In this document: positions 35,778 to 48,173 of the stretch, in pieces
How the letters are laid out: each line of letters opens with the position of its first letter
How positions within the stretch are numbered: the first letter of the stretch is position 1
Assembly (NCBI GenBank): GCA_013368445.1
Contig: JAACJO010000001.1
Location: 1,364,001-1,428,000, forward strand
Reading direction: 5' to 3'
Length of the DNA stretch: 64,000 nt
DNA from: Leucocoprinus leucothites
Taxonomy: Eukaryota; Basidiomycota; Agaricomycetes; Agaricales; Agaricaceae
Translations under genes and position numbers: made by a program
Notes under the pieces: generated by a model
Seen by the model: the letters and a program-made list of their open reading frames with translations, nothing else
Told to the model about the DNA's origin: nothing
The model's database searches: none

Positions 35778-38700
35778 ATGGCCACTCTTGCTACAAGTCT
35801 CGAGAGCCTCGTGAGCCTCTTGGTACCTGCGTCACGAACAAACCAACGGCTTCGAAATGAGTTGCTTTCACAGTGCCAAGATATTCTACACAGGTTGGCA
35901 CTTTCCCTGTTCCCCCAGTCTCCTTGTTGACCATCCATCAGCCATATTGGCCGTGGTCGCGACAATGACCTAGCCCAGCTGGTCGATGTTATTAAAAAAC
36001 ACTGTGAGTTTATCTGTGGAAGTCAATAACTGCTCTAAGTCAATCTAGTATTCCAGAGATCGTCGGGCTCTTCTAGTGCGGGAAGTGATGCCTTGCGGTT
36101 CACGAACCTTATCTCGCGATTACTCGATGAAGTGAGCATTTGGATTAAATTTGGAGACCTTCGTCGGCGCTCAGATAGACAAACAGCCTTTACTGGCGAA
36201 GAAAGAGGAGTCTATTGCATTTCTGCATTCCCTTGCCTCAGCTGCCACTCCCCCAGCCCTCATCCCTGTCATTCTGCCCTCGCTAGTACCTCCACCATCG
36301 AGAGATACCGCGACATCACCTATCAGCCCTGCTAGCCCTCGACCTTCCACTCGGTCCGTCCCGACAAAAGCACAGCTTCTGCGGGACTATCGCAAATCTC
36401 GTGGTTATGCGCATATCCCAGAGCAATTACTCCTACGTGACGCGCTTTATTTGCTACAGGGTATTTCTGGGAAATATGTGAAAATGTCTACAGAGGAGGA
36501 GGAAGACAACCGTGTCATATTCCTTGAGGATGCTGTATGTACATCCTTTACCTCCCTTCGAAATCTAAGTGCTAACAAAATCAGAAAAACATAGTACCGG
36601 CACCCACAAAGGTTCTTATTCACCGGCTGGCGGAGCTGGGGTACCTTTACAATCGCGTCGAAACATTTGTGCGTCACAGAGAGTCGGCTCCTGAAGTTGG
36701 CATGATCGAACAAAGTCTATGCCATTACCTTCAAGCCCAGTTAACCGAATACTACCGTCTCATAGCTATCCTCGAAACCCAAATGTCACAAAATGACGAC
36801 CCAACAATAGTGGTTGATCAGCCTAGAAACAATGCAGGTCTTTCCCTCCGTCGATTGGACGTCTGGATTAACGAATGGCGGATGAGAATGCGGATGATGA
36901 GTGTATGTGTGGAAGGAGCGAAGAGTAGGCCCACCCTTTCTCTTGCTGCTGTTCGTTGTTAAAAATTTGAAAGAGGCCCAAGGGGGTGCCCTTGTCAACC
37001 TGATACATAGTTACACGGACAATGGCGATCCATTCATTCGAACTTTCACTGATCAACTTCTTGAAGAGGTGCAGGAGTTTCCGCGTCATGACTGTTGTTC
37101 ATATGCTGACTAGTTATCCAGGTGTCCCAGCCTTTCTTTTCAACTTTACACAAATGGCTTTTCTCGGGAGAGCTTTACGACCCATTTGCCGAGTTTTTTG
37201 TTTCTCTCGACTCTGAATTGGCCCACTTCACGCCCGGTCAATTGTCTTCGGGTGCGGTGGGAAATCCATCTGGCGATGGCGGATTTGATAGATTCGGTGC
37301 TGAGGTTGAGGATTATTCGGGTGCTCGAGAGGACGGTCTTAAGCTTTGGGATGCAAAATATCGGTTCCGACAGGAAATGTTACCCCTATTTGTTGGCGAT
37401 GCTTTCGGGAAGAAGGTAAACCCCACTTTTGGGCATTTGTCGCTTATTCACTAAATCCCTATCAGATTTTCTCAACAGGAAAAAGTTTGAACTTTATCCG
37501 TTATAGTTGTCATGATAGTGACTGGGTAATAACACGGGAAAAGATGAGCAACTCTAGGGGCCGTAAGTAAGGTTGTTTGGGATCGCAAGTTTGGTGAACT
37601 GATATCCTGCTAGACCTGCAGTACAATGACATTGCAGGTCTCGAACGGTCGATAGATACTGCATATAGAATTGCGAGTAAACGGCTGTTTGAAGTATTCA
37701 TTGACAAGTTCAAACTGCTCGATCATCTGGATGCTTTGAGAAATTACCTCATGTTGGGTCGCGGTGATTTTGCAGATCAGCTCATGGAAGCGCTTGAGTA
37801 CGTCCATCATATTTTGTTCGCTAGTAATCTGCTTCCTGAACGTAATTTGTCCACGCAGTCCAAGCTTGACGAAACCCGCCAACACCCTTTACCGGCACAA
37901 TCTCACAGCAACTCTGGAAACTGCCATCCGGTCATCAAGCGCACAGCATGATCCGGTGGACGTCCTAAGACGCTTGGATGCCCGAATGTTGGAATACTCC
38001 CATGGTGAAATTGGATGGGACGTCTTCACTCTAGAATATAAGGTTGAGTCTCCCATTGACACGGTGCTGGACTCTGAGTCAATGGAGAAGTATCTCAAAC
38101 TGTTCAGATATCTGTGGCAGCAGAAGCGTGTTGAGCTTGCGTTGAATAAAGGATGGGTGCGTGTGACGGGCGGTGTGCGATCTTTCCTTAGAGTTCCTGG
38201 TGAGCCTTTTTGATTCGATGGCTACGTCTGCATTTGAACTGTCATTTATTCAGACCTGGATCATGAGTGGCATAAAATCCGTCTCACAACAGCCGAAATG
38301 ATCCACTTCATCCGTCAGATGCAAGCATATGCCAGGCTTGAGGTCGTAGAGTGTTCTTGGATGAAATTGATTGAGTTCCTCAATAAAAAGGAAGGCGACT
38401 TGGACGCATTGATTGAGGCTCACCGTAATTACCTCGACCGCATGGTGAAGAAGATCTTTTTACTAAGTCCGAAAGCTGGGAAAGAGGTACGTATTGTATC
38501 TATCTCACATTGTCCACCGCCACCTGACATCAATCCAAATAGGAAAACATACTCAATCAAGCCCGAGAAGTCTTTGGAATTATTCTCCAGTTTCGGATAA
38601 CCACCGTTCGTGCCAGTTATTCTTTGTCTCATGCTTGTAGCCACATCTGGTTAATGTTTCTTTGACATTGCTGACCGCAGGATCACTTCTACAACTATTG

Positions 38701-39019
38701 TTTGTCGGAATCGTCGCGAAGGGATCAGGAGCTTGATGTGCAACGTGTAAGAAATCAGTGTTCTTCTACAATTAACTTGTTCATGCGTTTCTTCCGTCAG
38801 GGTGTGCATACGACCGCTATACCCCAAGGATCATCAACTGAATCGCTGCAAGAGATTCTGACACGTCTCAAAGAATATCAGACCCTATTTACTGAACGAG
38901 CACAATCAATTGTCGCCCATCTCCAGGTGCACCCAGATCTCGATTGCCGCTTCTTGGGTATCAGGCTTTCATTTTCTGATTATTATCGACCAAAACGAGA
39001 AGCGAACTCCAAGTCCTGA
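35778..39019 (+). CDS. GCP3: Gamma-tubulin complex component 3 (Spc98/Alp6)
   Basis: Fourteen exons: 35778-35893, 35942-36003, 36049-36131, 36175-36534, 36585-36924, 36974-37068, 37122-37415, 37466-37562, 37614-37797, 37859-38200, 38254-38486, 38543-38604, 38681-38746 and 38801-39019, giving 850 aa. The GCP N-terminal region (GRIP1) spans about 175-530: LRDALYLLQGISGKYVKM, ELGYLYNRVETFV, GGALVNLIHSYTDNGDPF and LHKWLFSGELYDPF. The gamma-tubulin-binding C-terminal region (GRIP2) follows: DKFKLLDHLDALRNYLMLGRGDF split over exons, LEYKVESPIDTVL and FLRVPDLDHEWHKIR. LGRGDF identifies GCP2/3, and the N-terminal SISRLLDE-type region fits GCP3. The protein nucleates microtubules at spindle pole bodies as part of the gamma-tubulin small complex. 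It converges with PDI. Confidence 0.93.
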
Positions 39020-39207
39020 CTTCAATGAACGTCGTCATTCAAATCCTTACCTCATGTATATGTAGTTCAATGGATTTTGCATTTTGCTGAAACTTTCTCC
39101 GTATTCCTTGCAAATAAAGCTGAAGACGAAAGGAGTAAATAAAGAAACCAGAGGCAACTAAGATACATTTTGAAGTGTAATGGTATCAGGAACACTACTT
39201 AAAACCC

Positions 39208-40958
39208 TTAGAGCTCCTCGTGTGTGATCTCAGTCTCAGCAGCAGGGGGCACGCTGACGGGGGTCTGAGCTGCCTCATCGGCAACGACGGGTGTCTCCAC
39301 GGGCTCCTCGGCGGGAACTTCGGGGAGCTCAAGCGAGTTCTTGGCGTGCTCTTCAACGAAGGAAACCAGACTCTCCAGCGAGCGGTCACCCTCATAATCA
39401 ATGAAGTCACGGGAACCAGCGAGCTTGAGTTTGATAGTAGGGAATCCCTGGATACGGAAGGGGACGCTTGCGGGGAGATCATTTTCGGTAGCCTCAAACT
39501 TGGCGCTAATGACAGGATAAGAATCAAGAACGGAAAATTGACTAGATTTACTTACATTCTGAGCTTGTCCTTGATGGGGGCATACTTGTCACCAAGGGTG
39601 TCCCAGATTGGCTTCAGGCGTTTGCAGTGACCGCACCAGGTAGCGTAGAACTCGATGAAGACGTCCAGAGAGTCATCAAAGACAGCTTCTTCGAAAGACT
39701 TTCCAACAACGGTGTAAACGCTCTCATCCTGGAATTCGGGGACAGGTTCGCTCTTGAGCGAGGGCTCAAGTTTACCAGCGAGATATTGTTCAATCCATGC
39801 TGAAGTGAGCTCAGGTGTAAGCTCCTTGGACTGGTCAAGTGGATACTTGAGTTGCTTGGAGAGATCTTGAATGACGAAGGAAGGCCAGTTGGTTTCAAGG
39901 AGGTTGAGAGCACGACCGTGGTCACCGAATTTGACGGCGTCAATCCACACGAAGTTCATCTTGGGCTTGTATTTCTTAGCGATGGGCAGGATAGCATCAA
40001 TGTGCTTGTCCTTATCCTCGGAAGGATCGACAAAGAGGTAGGCAAGAGGTTTGGGGCTGTTGGCGTAGACGGCATAATTTTCGCCGCTGACCTCATCAAT
40101 GATGGGGATCGCGAGCTCCTTCACCCAGTCAGAAATATCGTCGACCTTGAGGTCAGAGACGGGGTAAGGGAACTCGCTGCGAGGTTCATCAAAGCTGCGG
40201 TAGACAACAAGAGCAGGAGGTTTGACACCAGCAGCTTCAGCGTTGGCCTCATCAGTTGAGAGACCGAAAAGGTAGTCGTCACGGTGCTTCTCTGCAGCAG
40301 CACTGAAGACAGGGGCCGGCTCGGAGGTAGAGGAGGGGAGATAAGCAACAACGACGACCTTATCTGCCTTTTGGAATTCTTCGTGGTTTTCTGAGGTGAC
40401 TTCAGAAACAGCAGGCAGTGATTGCCTATGTGAAAGAGGTCAGGTCCTGCACGTATATGACTAGCGTATTAACGTACTTGACCATATAGCTGATGATTCC
40501 ATCTGCCTTGCGAGGACCAGTGTAGTCGGTCGCGTCGCCGTCCCTGTACACCTTAAGAGTGCTGCGAACCATGAGTGATACTTATAGAACCGCGAGCAAA
40601 TGAAACTTACGGGTAGCCTTGCACACCCTTGCTCTGGCAAAGCTCGCCTTCCTCGACACAGTCGACCTTGGCAAGTTTGATGTTCTTCTCCTTCAAGGCG
40701 GTAGCAGCCTCTTCATAGTGAGGGGCCAAGGCTTTGCAGTGACCACACCTGAAGGCACTCAATCTCTGCGTTTCCATATAAATGACACGTCGATACTTAC
40801 CATGGCGCGAAGAACTCGACGAGCATGAGAGGCTCTGTCGCGACGGACTCCTCAAAGTTTTTGGCCGTCAAGCTGATGACATCGGATTCTGCATCAGCAA
40901 AAACAAGAGAGGCCAAGGCCAGGATAGAGGCAGAGGCAGTGAGGGAACAGAAGCGCAT
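39208..40958 (-). CDS. PDI1: Protein disulfide isomerase
   Basis: Five exons: 40958-40801, 40748-40611, 40561-40478, 40425-39556 and 39505-39208, giving 515 aa. Signal peptide about 1-21 ([20 protein letters not shown]). Layout is a-b-b'-a': the first thioredoxin site APWCGHC (C54, C57) is split by intron 1 inside the Trp codon; the second is ATWCGHC (C391, C394). The b domains have [10 protein letters not shown] and [13 protein letters not shown]. The tail is acidic and Pro/Glu/Val-rich and ends in HEEL, a variant of the HDEL/KDEL retrieval signal. The enzyme forms and rearranges disulfides in the ER lumen. Length, two CGHC sites and the acidic tail all fit classical Pdi1 rather than ERp-type relatives. 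Confidence 0.95.
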
Positions 40959-41283
40959 GGCGGCGGAAGGTAGAGAGAAAAGTGGTCGCTTTGTGGATTT
41001 ATAAACGAGCCAGGCAACTGACGTGTCAGTTTGATCACGCTAATAGTATTATTGATCGGTGTTTCCCCGGACACTCCTCCACCTCTCGGCTCTAAACAGG
41101 CGCATGTCCGTTTTCGGTATCTTCTCGGACACTTTGTCTGCTTGTCAGTTATTCGCCCTGGTACAATGTTTGCATTTAGCTGGCATGCCATACAGTTGTC
41201 TGCGTATGCCTACGTGGCTACACCTCAGCTGTCAAAATCAAGTTATTCGCATTTATGATTTCGTAAAGAATAAATAGATCTGT
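40959..41283. other. Intergenic: PDI promoter and verprolin 3' UTR
   Basis: Tandem spacing of 325 nt. No convincing coding frame. The sequence just upstream of the PDI start is expected to hold its promoter; no unfolded-protein-response element could be assigned with confidence. Confidence 0.4.
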
Positions 41284-42872
41284 CTACAGAGCTTTCAAAT
41301 CAAAGTCACAGCCTTTCGTGCGCCCGCTGTTATACTGTCTTGGTGCCTCTCTGAAGTCCCGAGGAGGTGGGAACTCAGCTACTGGGAATGTATGTGCGCC
41401 TGAACTCGGGGGTGGGGAAGGAACTGAGAGAAGAAATAAAATATCAGTATCAATTTCCAAGATCTGTCAAAAAGTTTGCTTACTTTTCCGGCCGGGAGTA
41501 GAACTCCCATTCCGTTGAGGAGGAGCGGCAGCCGCTGAGGGAGTTACACGTCTCACTGGAGGAGGGGCTAAAGGGCCACTCAGGGAACTTGGTGTTACTG
41601 GGGGTGGTGCTAACGGCACAGCTGGTGTGGACCTTTCCGGAGTCGCAGGAACAACTCGAGGTGTGATTGGTGTTGACCTTGCAGGCGGCGGTGGAGGTGC
41701 ACGCACAGGAGACTCTGGTGAGCTAGACCGCCGTGATACTGGTGTTTCAGATTCGGAGAGCACCCGAACTCTTGAAGGGGGTGCTGGCGGTCCATCAAGA
41801 GGTTTACGAGCTGGTGGGGGAGGTGGCACGGCTCTACCTTGAGTAGATGAAGCAATACTTGATGGACGAGGAGGTGGTGGTGGTGCTGGCCGGCCAGGCA
41901 GTGACGGAGCAGGACGCCCAGGTGAACTTGTAGCAGGTGACCTGGGAGGGATCCCGGGAACTGGGCGAGCAGTAGGTGATTCGGCCCTTGGTGAACTTGT
42001 CCTCGCTGGTACAGAGCGTCGAGCAGGCGTTGGTGGACTAGAGCTTCGAACTGGAGGAGGTGCTCGACGAGGTACAGGAGTACTTGGAGGAGGTGTAGGA
42101 ACAGATCTGGGAGGTGGAGCAGGAACGGTGCGACCAGGTAAACTAGGTGGAGCTCGAGAAGGAAGAGCAGGAGGTACTGCTGGAGGCTCGGGCTCTGCAG
42201 GGATGGTCCGCGGAGGAGGCTCAGCTCTTGGTGGCGTAGCAGGTGGACGTGGAGGTGCGGGAGGTGGGACAGGCCTCCCCAATGTGGGTGGGGGCACCGG
42301 CCTTGCAGGGGCAGGCGGGGCAGCTTTTGGTGTTGGAACGGCACGCGCTGGTGCAGGAGGAGCAGGGGCTTTGGGGGTTGGCACGGCTCGAGCAGGTGCA
42401 GGTGGAGGAACAGGTCTTCCTGGAGCTGGTGGAGGAACCGTTCTTGCTGGCGCAGGAGGTACTACCCTTGATGGCCTCGAAGGGGCTTCATCCTCATCGT
42501 CTCCAGTCTGGGACTTGGCAAATTTGGGAATAGCAGGTGGTTTTCCAAGGTTTTGCTGTTTGGCTATTTGGCTTGTTATCAGTCTGCTTGGTGGAAGATT
42601 GACGAGATGTTCATACCCTGATTGCTCTGGCCGGCAGACTTGAGTTTGGGCATCCCACCAGCGAAAAGGGCACCTAACTGTGGAGGCCCCCCCATTGGAA
42701 CACTGCTGCCTGCGCCCGCTCCCCCGCCTGCTGAAGGCGCAGATGCGAGACTGGGGCCACGGCCAGCGCCGCCCTTCCCAGAGTCTAGCGTTGGTGCACT
42801 GCGGTCATTAGTCGTAGCCTTTTTGAGGGATTTCCCAGCTTGGATCTGCTTCAACAACTCTGCAGATGCCAT
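41284..42872 (-). CDS. VRP1: Verprolin / WIP-like actin regulator
   Basis: Three exons: 42872-42617, 42563-41484 and 41423-41284, giving 491 aa. The extreme N-terminus is a WH2 actin-binding motif (AELLKQIQAGKSLKKA, with LKKA in place of the usual LKKT). The middle (about 100-440) is extremely Pro-rich with repeated PPAPAR and PVPPP units, candidate SH3 and profilin ligands. The C-terminus has the WASP-binding motif of WIP/verprolin: AEFPPPRDF followed by RQYNSG. It would stabilise WASP/Las17 at actin patches during endocytosis. The biased sequence produces long false open frames on both strands. Which of the many Pro units are aligned with relatives cannot be settled by eye, but WH2 plus FPPPxxF makes the family call firm. 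Confidence 0.9.
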
Positions 42873-43180
42873 GTTCAGAGAGAATGGGAGTGACGAAGAA
42901 ACTGTCTATGGCTGGACCAACTGACGTACTCTGTGGCCCCTTTTAAACCACGTGAAGGCGCTGATCTCTTACGCAGCTATGACCCAGTCTCAATACTCCC
43001 GCAGTCTTACTGATGCACAGCTTCGGTTCAAGGCTGCGGTAGATGTGGTTCATACCCAATACCGCTCAGAAAATCCCCAGTCAACAATACGAGATCATTA
43101 CAATTGGTTTGTAGTCGAATGAGGTATGGTATCCAGGCAAACTTGGCTCAAAACTCATAAATAGCAACTATATACTGGTA
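42873..43180. other. Intergenic: VRP1 promoter and RBM42-like 3' UTR
   Basis: 308 nt between two minus-strand genes. Nothing beyond expected promoter and 3' UTR sequence was recognised. Confidence 0.4.
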
Positions 43181-43998
43181 TCAGTAAGGCTTGCGACGAT
43201 TCTTTTTCAGTTCTTGTTCTAGCTGCTTGGCCTTTCGGTGACCTATCTCCACTGGACGAATTGCCATGTTATCCGCCTTCTTCAACTTGACAGGTCGGTT
43301 ACCGACATATTTGCCTGAAATAGGACATAAGTCAAGCACGCCGATATTTATTATAACAATACCCACCATCCATTTCCTTCCATGCTCTCAGAAAATCTTC
43401 CGGGTCTGAAAAGGCGACAAATCCATATTTGGCCTGGAGAAACGATGAGGATCGAGTCACACTAACAGGCAATGGCTCTCACTTTTCCACTGAGACGATC
43501 ACGAATCACTCGGGCTTTTTGGAAAGAAGGGTACTTGTTAAACGCATTGGCGAGTATATCGTCAGATACATCGTTACTGAGATCGCCAACAAACAAGCGG
43601 AACCATGCTGCATGATAAACAATGAAGACATGAGGGCTTTAAGAAGATCAACGAGACGCACAAGGGTTCCATTCCAGTAATGTCTGGTCCTCCCAGACTT
43701 TGCCACCACCTTTACGGAGAACTGTCGTTCGCTTCCCGCCTTTAGCCAGCTTTCCGCCAGCTCCTCCACGCTTATCAATCGCTGCTCCAGGCACATAAAC
43801 ACTCTGTTGAGCTAATATACCAACGTCGTATTCATATGCGTTGGCAGGAACAGGGGCAGGCTGTGAGGATGTTGAAGAGGCTCCAGGAAGCGGGAAGGAT
43901 GACGCAGATCCTGAATACCCCTTGTAATAGCTATTCGAGTCGTAACTTGACTGTTGACTATAGCCATGATTGTAGGACTGATTGGAATAAGGATCCAT
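43181..43998 (-). CDS. RBM42: RNA-binding protein 42-like (single RRM)
   Basis: Four exons: 43998-43662, 43607-43483, 43433-43367 and 43314-43181, giving 220 aa. The N-terminus is Tyr/Ser/Gln-rich (MDPYSNQSYNHGYSQQSSYD). A linker TLLEWNPSWFRLFVGDLS leads straight into the RRM (about 115-195), with RNP2 LFVGDL and RNP1 KYGFVAFSD. A basic tail ends in KKNRRKPY. The conserved 'W-DP/NP-W-R-LFVGDL' entry plus the basic helix after the RRM is the RBM42 pattern. In plants and animals RBM42 binds U-rich and 5' splice site sequences and has been linked to spliceosome and stress granules; the same is inferred here. Divergent from RPL5. Confidence 0.87.
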
Positions 43999-44390
43999 GG
44001 ATATCGAGCTTTTTAGACTTCAAAAAACTGGATATACGTACGCGGCTCTAGCAGCGAAGTCAAAGAAGATGCTGTGGTGGTGAGTGTCAAGAGGCTAAAC
44101 CGCATTGCCTGCTTGCATTCAGGGCGAGTCCTGCGAAGATTACCTAAGTTTCCTAATTTGGTATTTGACCTGTACCACAGAACTTTGGTGCCTCACTGTC
44201 GCCGTCGTCAACACCCCCCGCCCCTCCCTCAAGGTATGTCAGTCAGTTTTGTCGCACCCGGCAGCCATCTGCATCTCCAGGGAACTTCAAAACCTCGAAT
44301 TTAAACGAAAATTGGACGTTCGTTGGATGGATGGGAACGCTCCGGCCGCGATGATCTTCGAGATAGATGCTGACTCTGCACGAAATTTAG
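43999..44390. promoter_or_regulatory. Divergent promoter RBM42-like / RPL5
   Basis: 392 nt between start codons. A C-rich tract (caacaccccccgcccctccc, about 44209-44231) lies within the likely RPL5 promoter or leader, as is common at fungal ribosomal protein genes. No coding sequence could be supported. Confidence 0.45.
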
Positions 44391-45510
44391 ATGCCGTTCG
44401 TCAAAAAGGTCAAGTCCGACGCCTACTTCTCGCGTTTCCAGGTCAAATACCGCCGAAGGAGGGAGGGAAAGACTGACTGTCTGTTTCACGATTTTACCTA
44501 CTTCGTCTCTTTGCTCATCCTCTACCAGACTACGCCCGGAAGCGCCTCGTGACACAGGCCAAGAACAAATAGTATGTGCCCGATCTTTTGAACTATGCAT
44601 TGTTTGCCCTAATGATTGTTTAGCAATGCTCCCAAATATCGCCTCGTCGTCCGCATCACCAACAAGGACATCATTGTCCAGATCGTCTACGCCCGCCTTC
44701 AGGGTGACTTTGTCCTTACTTCTGCACGCTCTGCCGAGCTGCCACGATATGGTATCAAGCACGGCTTGACCAACTGGGCTGCTGGTGAGCCTTGTTTGAT
44801 TTGGTTATCTTAAGTCACACTCACTTTGCATTAGCCTACGCCACCGGTCTCCTTGTTGCCCGCCGTGCCCTCACTAAGCTTGGTCTTGCCGATCAATATG
44901 AGGGTGTTTCTGAGCCCGACGGTACCCTCTCCATCACTGAGGCCATTGATGAAGACGGCGCTCCCCGTCCATTCAAGGCCTTCCTTGATGTTGGCCTGAG
45001 ACGCACTTCTACCGGATCTCGTGTGTTTGGTGCTCTTAAAGGTGCCAGTGACGGCGGTATCTACATTCCCCACAACGATAAGCGCTTCCCTGGCTACGAC
45101 CCAGAATCTAAGGAACTCGATGCCGAGGTTTTGAAGAAGTACATCTTCGGCGGTCATGTTGCCGAGTACATGGAGAGCCTGGAGGAGGAAGATGATGAGA
45201 GGTCTGTAACTTTAAGTTCATGTGACTCGAAGTCCTGATATCTTGCAGATTCAAAAAGCAGTTTGCCTCGTATCTCGCTGATGGTATCGGCTCCGACGAT
45301 ATTGAGGAGATCTATACTAATGCCCATGCCGCAATCCGCGAGGACCCCGAGTTCAAGCCCACCAAAAAGTCCAAGGATTGGAAGGCCGAATGTCTCAAGT
45401 ACAAGGTCCTCAAGCTTACCCTCGATCAACGCAGGGCTCGCATTGCCGAGAAGATCGAGAAGTTCAAGGCTGGTGGCCTCGACGAGGAAGAGGACGACGA
45501 GGAAGAGTAG
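44391..45510 (+). CDS. RPL5: 60S ribosomal protein L5 (uL18)
   Basis: Five exons: 44391-44478, 44529-44571, 44624-44784, 44835-45201 and 45249-45510, giving 306 aa, standard for eukaryotic uL18. It begins [20 protein letters not shown] and continues [39 protein letters not shown] and [20 protein letters not shown]. The tail is acidic (EEEDDEEE). It binds 5S rRNA together with L11 in the central protuberance of the large subunit. Introns are 47-52 nt, too short to host a box C/D or H/ACA snoRNA. Codon choice (many CTC, GTC, AAG, GGT) is more biased than in neighbours, as expected for high expression. Confidence 0.97.
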
Positions 45511-45681
45511 ATGTAGCCTTTTCACGATTCGCTCCTATTGCTCAAAATGTTTTCTGCATGTTTATATATGCATATGGGATTTATGATCATGCCTCAGAAC
45601 ATGTGGACCTCGCGAGAAAATACTGATGTAAAATAGCAAGTAAAAAGGCTGCTGATGAGCCAGAAAGTGATCCGATTTACA

Positions 45682-48011
45682 TCATACATTGGTGCTCGAC
45701 TGTCTAACGGCGGATCTGACAAGGTAGTCAACCCAGTCCAGAAATTTGACCTCTTTGTATTCTTTCGGAGGATAGAGGTGGGCCTGCCCCGGTCTGCCTG
45801 ACGGGCATCCTAAGAGGAACGCTGTGCAATTAATGGCATAATTGGGCCCATAAGTCACTCGGAAATTTCTGCTTCTAGTTAGCATAAATGCATCGTGAAC
45901 GATAAAAATACCCACAAGACACAACCTTCCCAGCGGCCAACACAGTGGTCCAAGTCGATGAACCAAACACCCTCCATATTCTGCGAGAGACTCTTCCCGA
46001 GGTCACGGATTCTGTTCAAAATACACTGCTCAACTTCGTCCATGAGTAATTGACACAGCTGAGGAACAGACGAAACAGTCAATGTTGATTGGGAAAGATG
46101 AGCAACGAGTGTCGATGGAGAAACGAAGTTGAAACGGATTGTATGCCTACAGGAGTAACAGTGAGAGATACAGTTACGAAAAACACCATTACAATCATAC
46201 CGGTTGAAGATTCGCACTATGATCTCACCCCCAACTGTAGGATTCGGCCTTGCGTCCAGAAGCTTGATAAGCTCTTTCCCAGTTTCACCGACAATGTTCA
46301 TTACGAGAGTTGTCGGAATTCCAGCGGCCCGTAGTGCATGAACTATCTGCATAACTTCAGTTCGGATTGTGTCAAGAAAGACTTGATACTGAAGGATATC
46401 TATGATGGGCTGTAGAATGAAATATTTGTTCTTAAGCTGTTTCTCCACCTGTACAGGGTTTTGTGGTGTCGCAGGAGCAGACGAGGATGAGCTGAGGCGG
46501 TCCTCCTTGAGGAGGGCATGCTGTCGTAAAAGGAGAAGATGAAAACCATGGTATATGAGGTCGCACATCTCACTACGCTCGACGGGCCGCGATGCCTCGA
46601 CAGACGCGTCAACACCATCAGCCTGGCATTGATATAAATATATAGTCGATTGTACACCGTTAGAAAAACTTACAAGCTCAATGTGAAGTTCGAGGCCTTG
46701 GGCGGCGTCAACGACAATGAACCGCTCTGATACCTTGGCAGAGGCGGTAGGAAGACTACCGGCTTCTTGCACGAGAATAGAGAAGATCTCTTGTTCAACA
46801 ACTTCGCGCTGGGCAGACCTTAGTGCACCGTCAAGAGCTGTCTCGTCATCGAACGGAATGCTATTTGTTGCCGTATGGGTTGTACCCGTCTCATCTTTGG
46901 TAACGATGCTGACGCGCAAGCGATTCTTTTTGCGGTAAGGGAAAATTACGTCGTGAGAGGCTGTAGTGTAGCTGGGGAGCTTTCCAACAGCTCGTCGTCT
47001 GAACAGAATCGGTGCTGAACTAGAATCAGTCATTCCATCGGCAAGGATGCATCCAGACACTGACATTCTTCCAAACCATAAGATATAAGGAAATCTTTGG
47101 ATGTCTTGTCTGCTCCTTTTCCAGTCGCGGAACCAGGTGGCAAGGGAGCTGGAACCAATCCCCAATTACTGCGACGAATCTTGAGAGCATCCACCCAATA
47201 CTTTTCCCCGGCAAGCCGGGTCCTCTCCATACTCTCAGCAGACATCTTGAATAGACCAGCTGCGTGCCGTAAGGCTTCATCTTTACCGCCTATAGTCAGC
47301 TGAGCATTGAATGCCTGAACTGATGTGATTGGAGCAGGCTTTGTAACGAGCGTAGCTGAGAAGTTGGTGTTCGGTGGAGGAAACGCCGATTGAGCTTGCG
47401 GCATCAGCTGAGTCTGTGTCTGCGATGAAGACTGGGGTGACTGTGTAGAATATTGGGTTTGTGATTCGCTGCTAGGAGTCGCCAAGAGCGCAGCAAGGAC
47501 CTGCTGTGCCTGTGTCATCTCGCCGAGAGAGACACTGGGGACTGCTGTTAACCTTATAATATATCATCTGCAGTAGGAACTCACGCAAGGTTCCCTATAA
47601 TCTCTTCCCTCATTCCACGAAGATCCTCGTATGTCATCATTTTTGACTCGTTATCATCATCATCTTCCTCCTGCTCTGCCTTGGGAGTTTCTTCAGGGTT
47701 TGAAGACTCTGCTTGTGCAACCTCTGAGCTCAAGGAGTCCAGAGTCATTTTGTCAAAGAAATCCAAGCCACGTTCCACAAAAATCCTCCGCAGATCTGCA
47801 CCGAGCCGTGCGGAGGGGTTTTCCTTCCTGTGCAGTTTCAACGACTGCTTGAAACGAGAGAGCGCTTCAAATCAAGCAGACCTTACGTTTCGTAGATATA
47901 CTGGCCATCGGGCGTGATGTCTTCGACTACTGGAATAGGATTGCCATGATCATCTTTATAAGGGCGCTCAAGAGGCAGCTTGAGCTGCTTCCATGAAGGC
48001 TCAGAATCCAT
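45682..48011 (-). CDS. MED17: Mediator complex subunit 17 (Srb4)
   Basis: Seven exons: 48011-47887, 47827-47585, 47534-47065, 47014-46674, 46622-46201, 46146-45916 and 45874-45682, giving 674 aa. The N-terminus MDSEPSWKQLKLPLERPY leads into a helical region (RLGADLRRIFVERGLDFFD). A Gln/Ser/Thr linker follows (about 145-185), then RTRLAGEKYWVDALKIRRSNWGL, the conserved LxxRxxxWxL block of MED17. C-terminal helices end with FLDWVDYLVRSAV. MED17 is the central scaffold of the Mediator head module that contacts RNA polymerase II. Several junctions use unusual donors (gtgggt in the last intron), and phases fit throughout. The start is 162 nt from the divergent Zn2Cys6 factor; it converges with RPL5. 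Confidence 0.9.
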
Positions 48012-48173
48012 GAGGAGGCGGAGATTGTTGACGGTAGACAAGAATCTTGTTTGTCCCGGATCACCGGAGACCGCGCTTATAGGCAAAGCACACACCCCAA
48101 CCGAGTCAGCGCTTGGCCATCCTTCTCTCCATCTAATCGTCTCACATTTCCCGAGTCCAGCTCTTCTCCGTCC

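Noticed and set aside
41610..42344. A 244-codon second minus-strand frame inside verprolin
   Set aside because: It is another reading of the same Pro-rich repeats (Leu/His/Gln output) and shows no domain or start context.
42128..42643. A 171-codon Gly-rich open frame on the plus strand opposite verprolin
   Set aside because: It is the complement of Pro codons (CCN read as NGG). The minus strand encodes WH2 and WASP-binding motifs with clean introns.
44479..45248. Intronic snoRNAs in RPL5
   Set aside because: All four introns are 47-52 nt, too small for a box C/D or H/ACA snoRNA with flanking splice signals.
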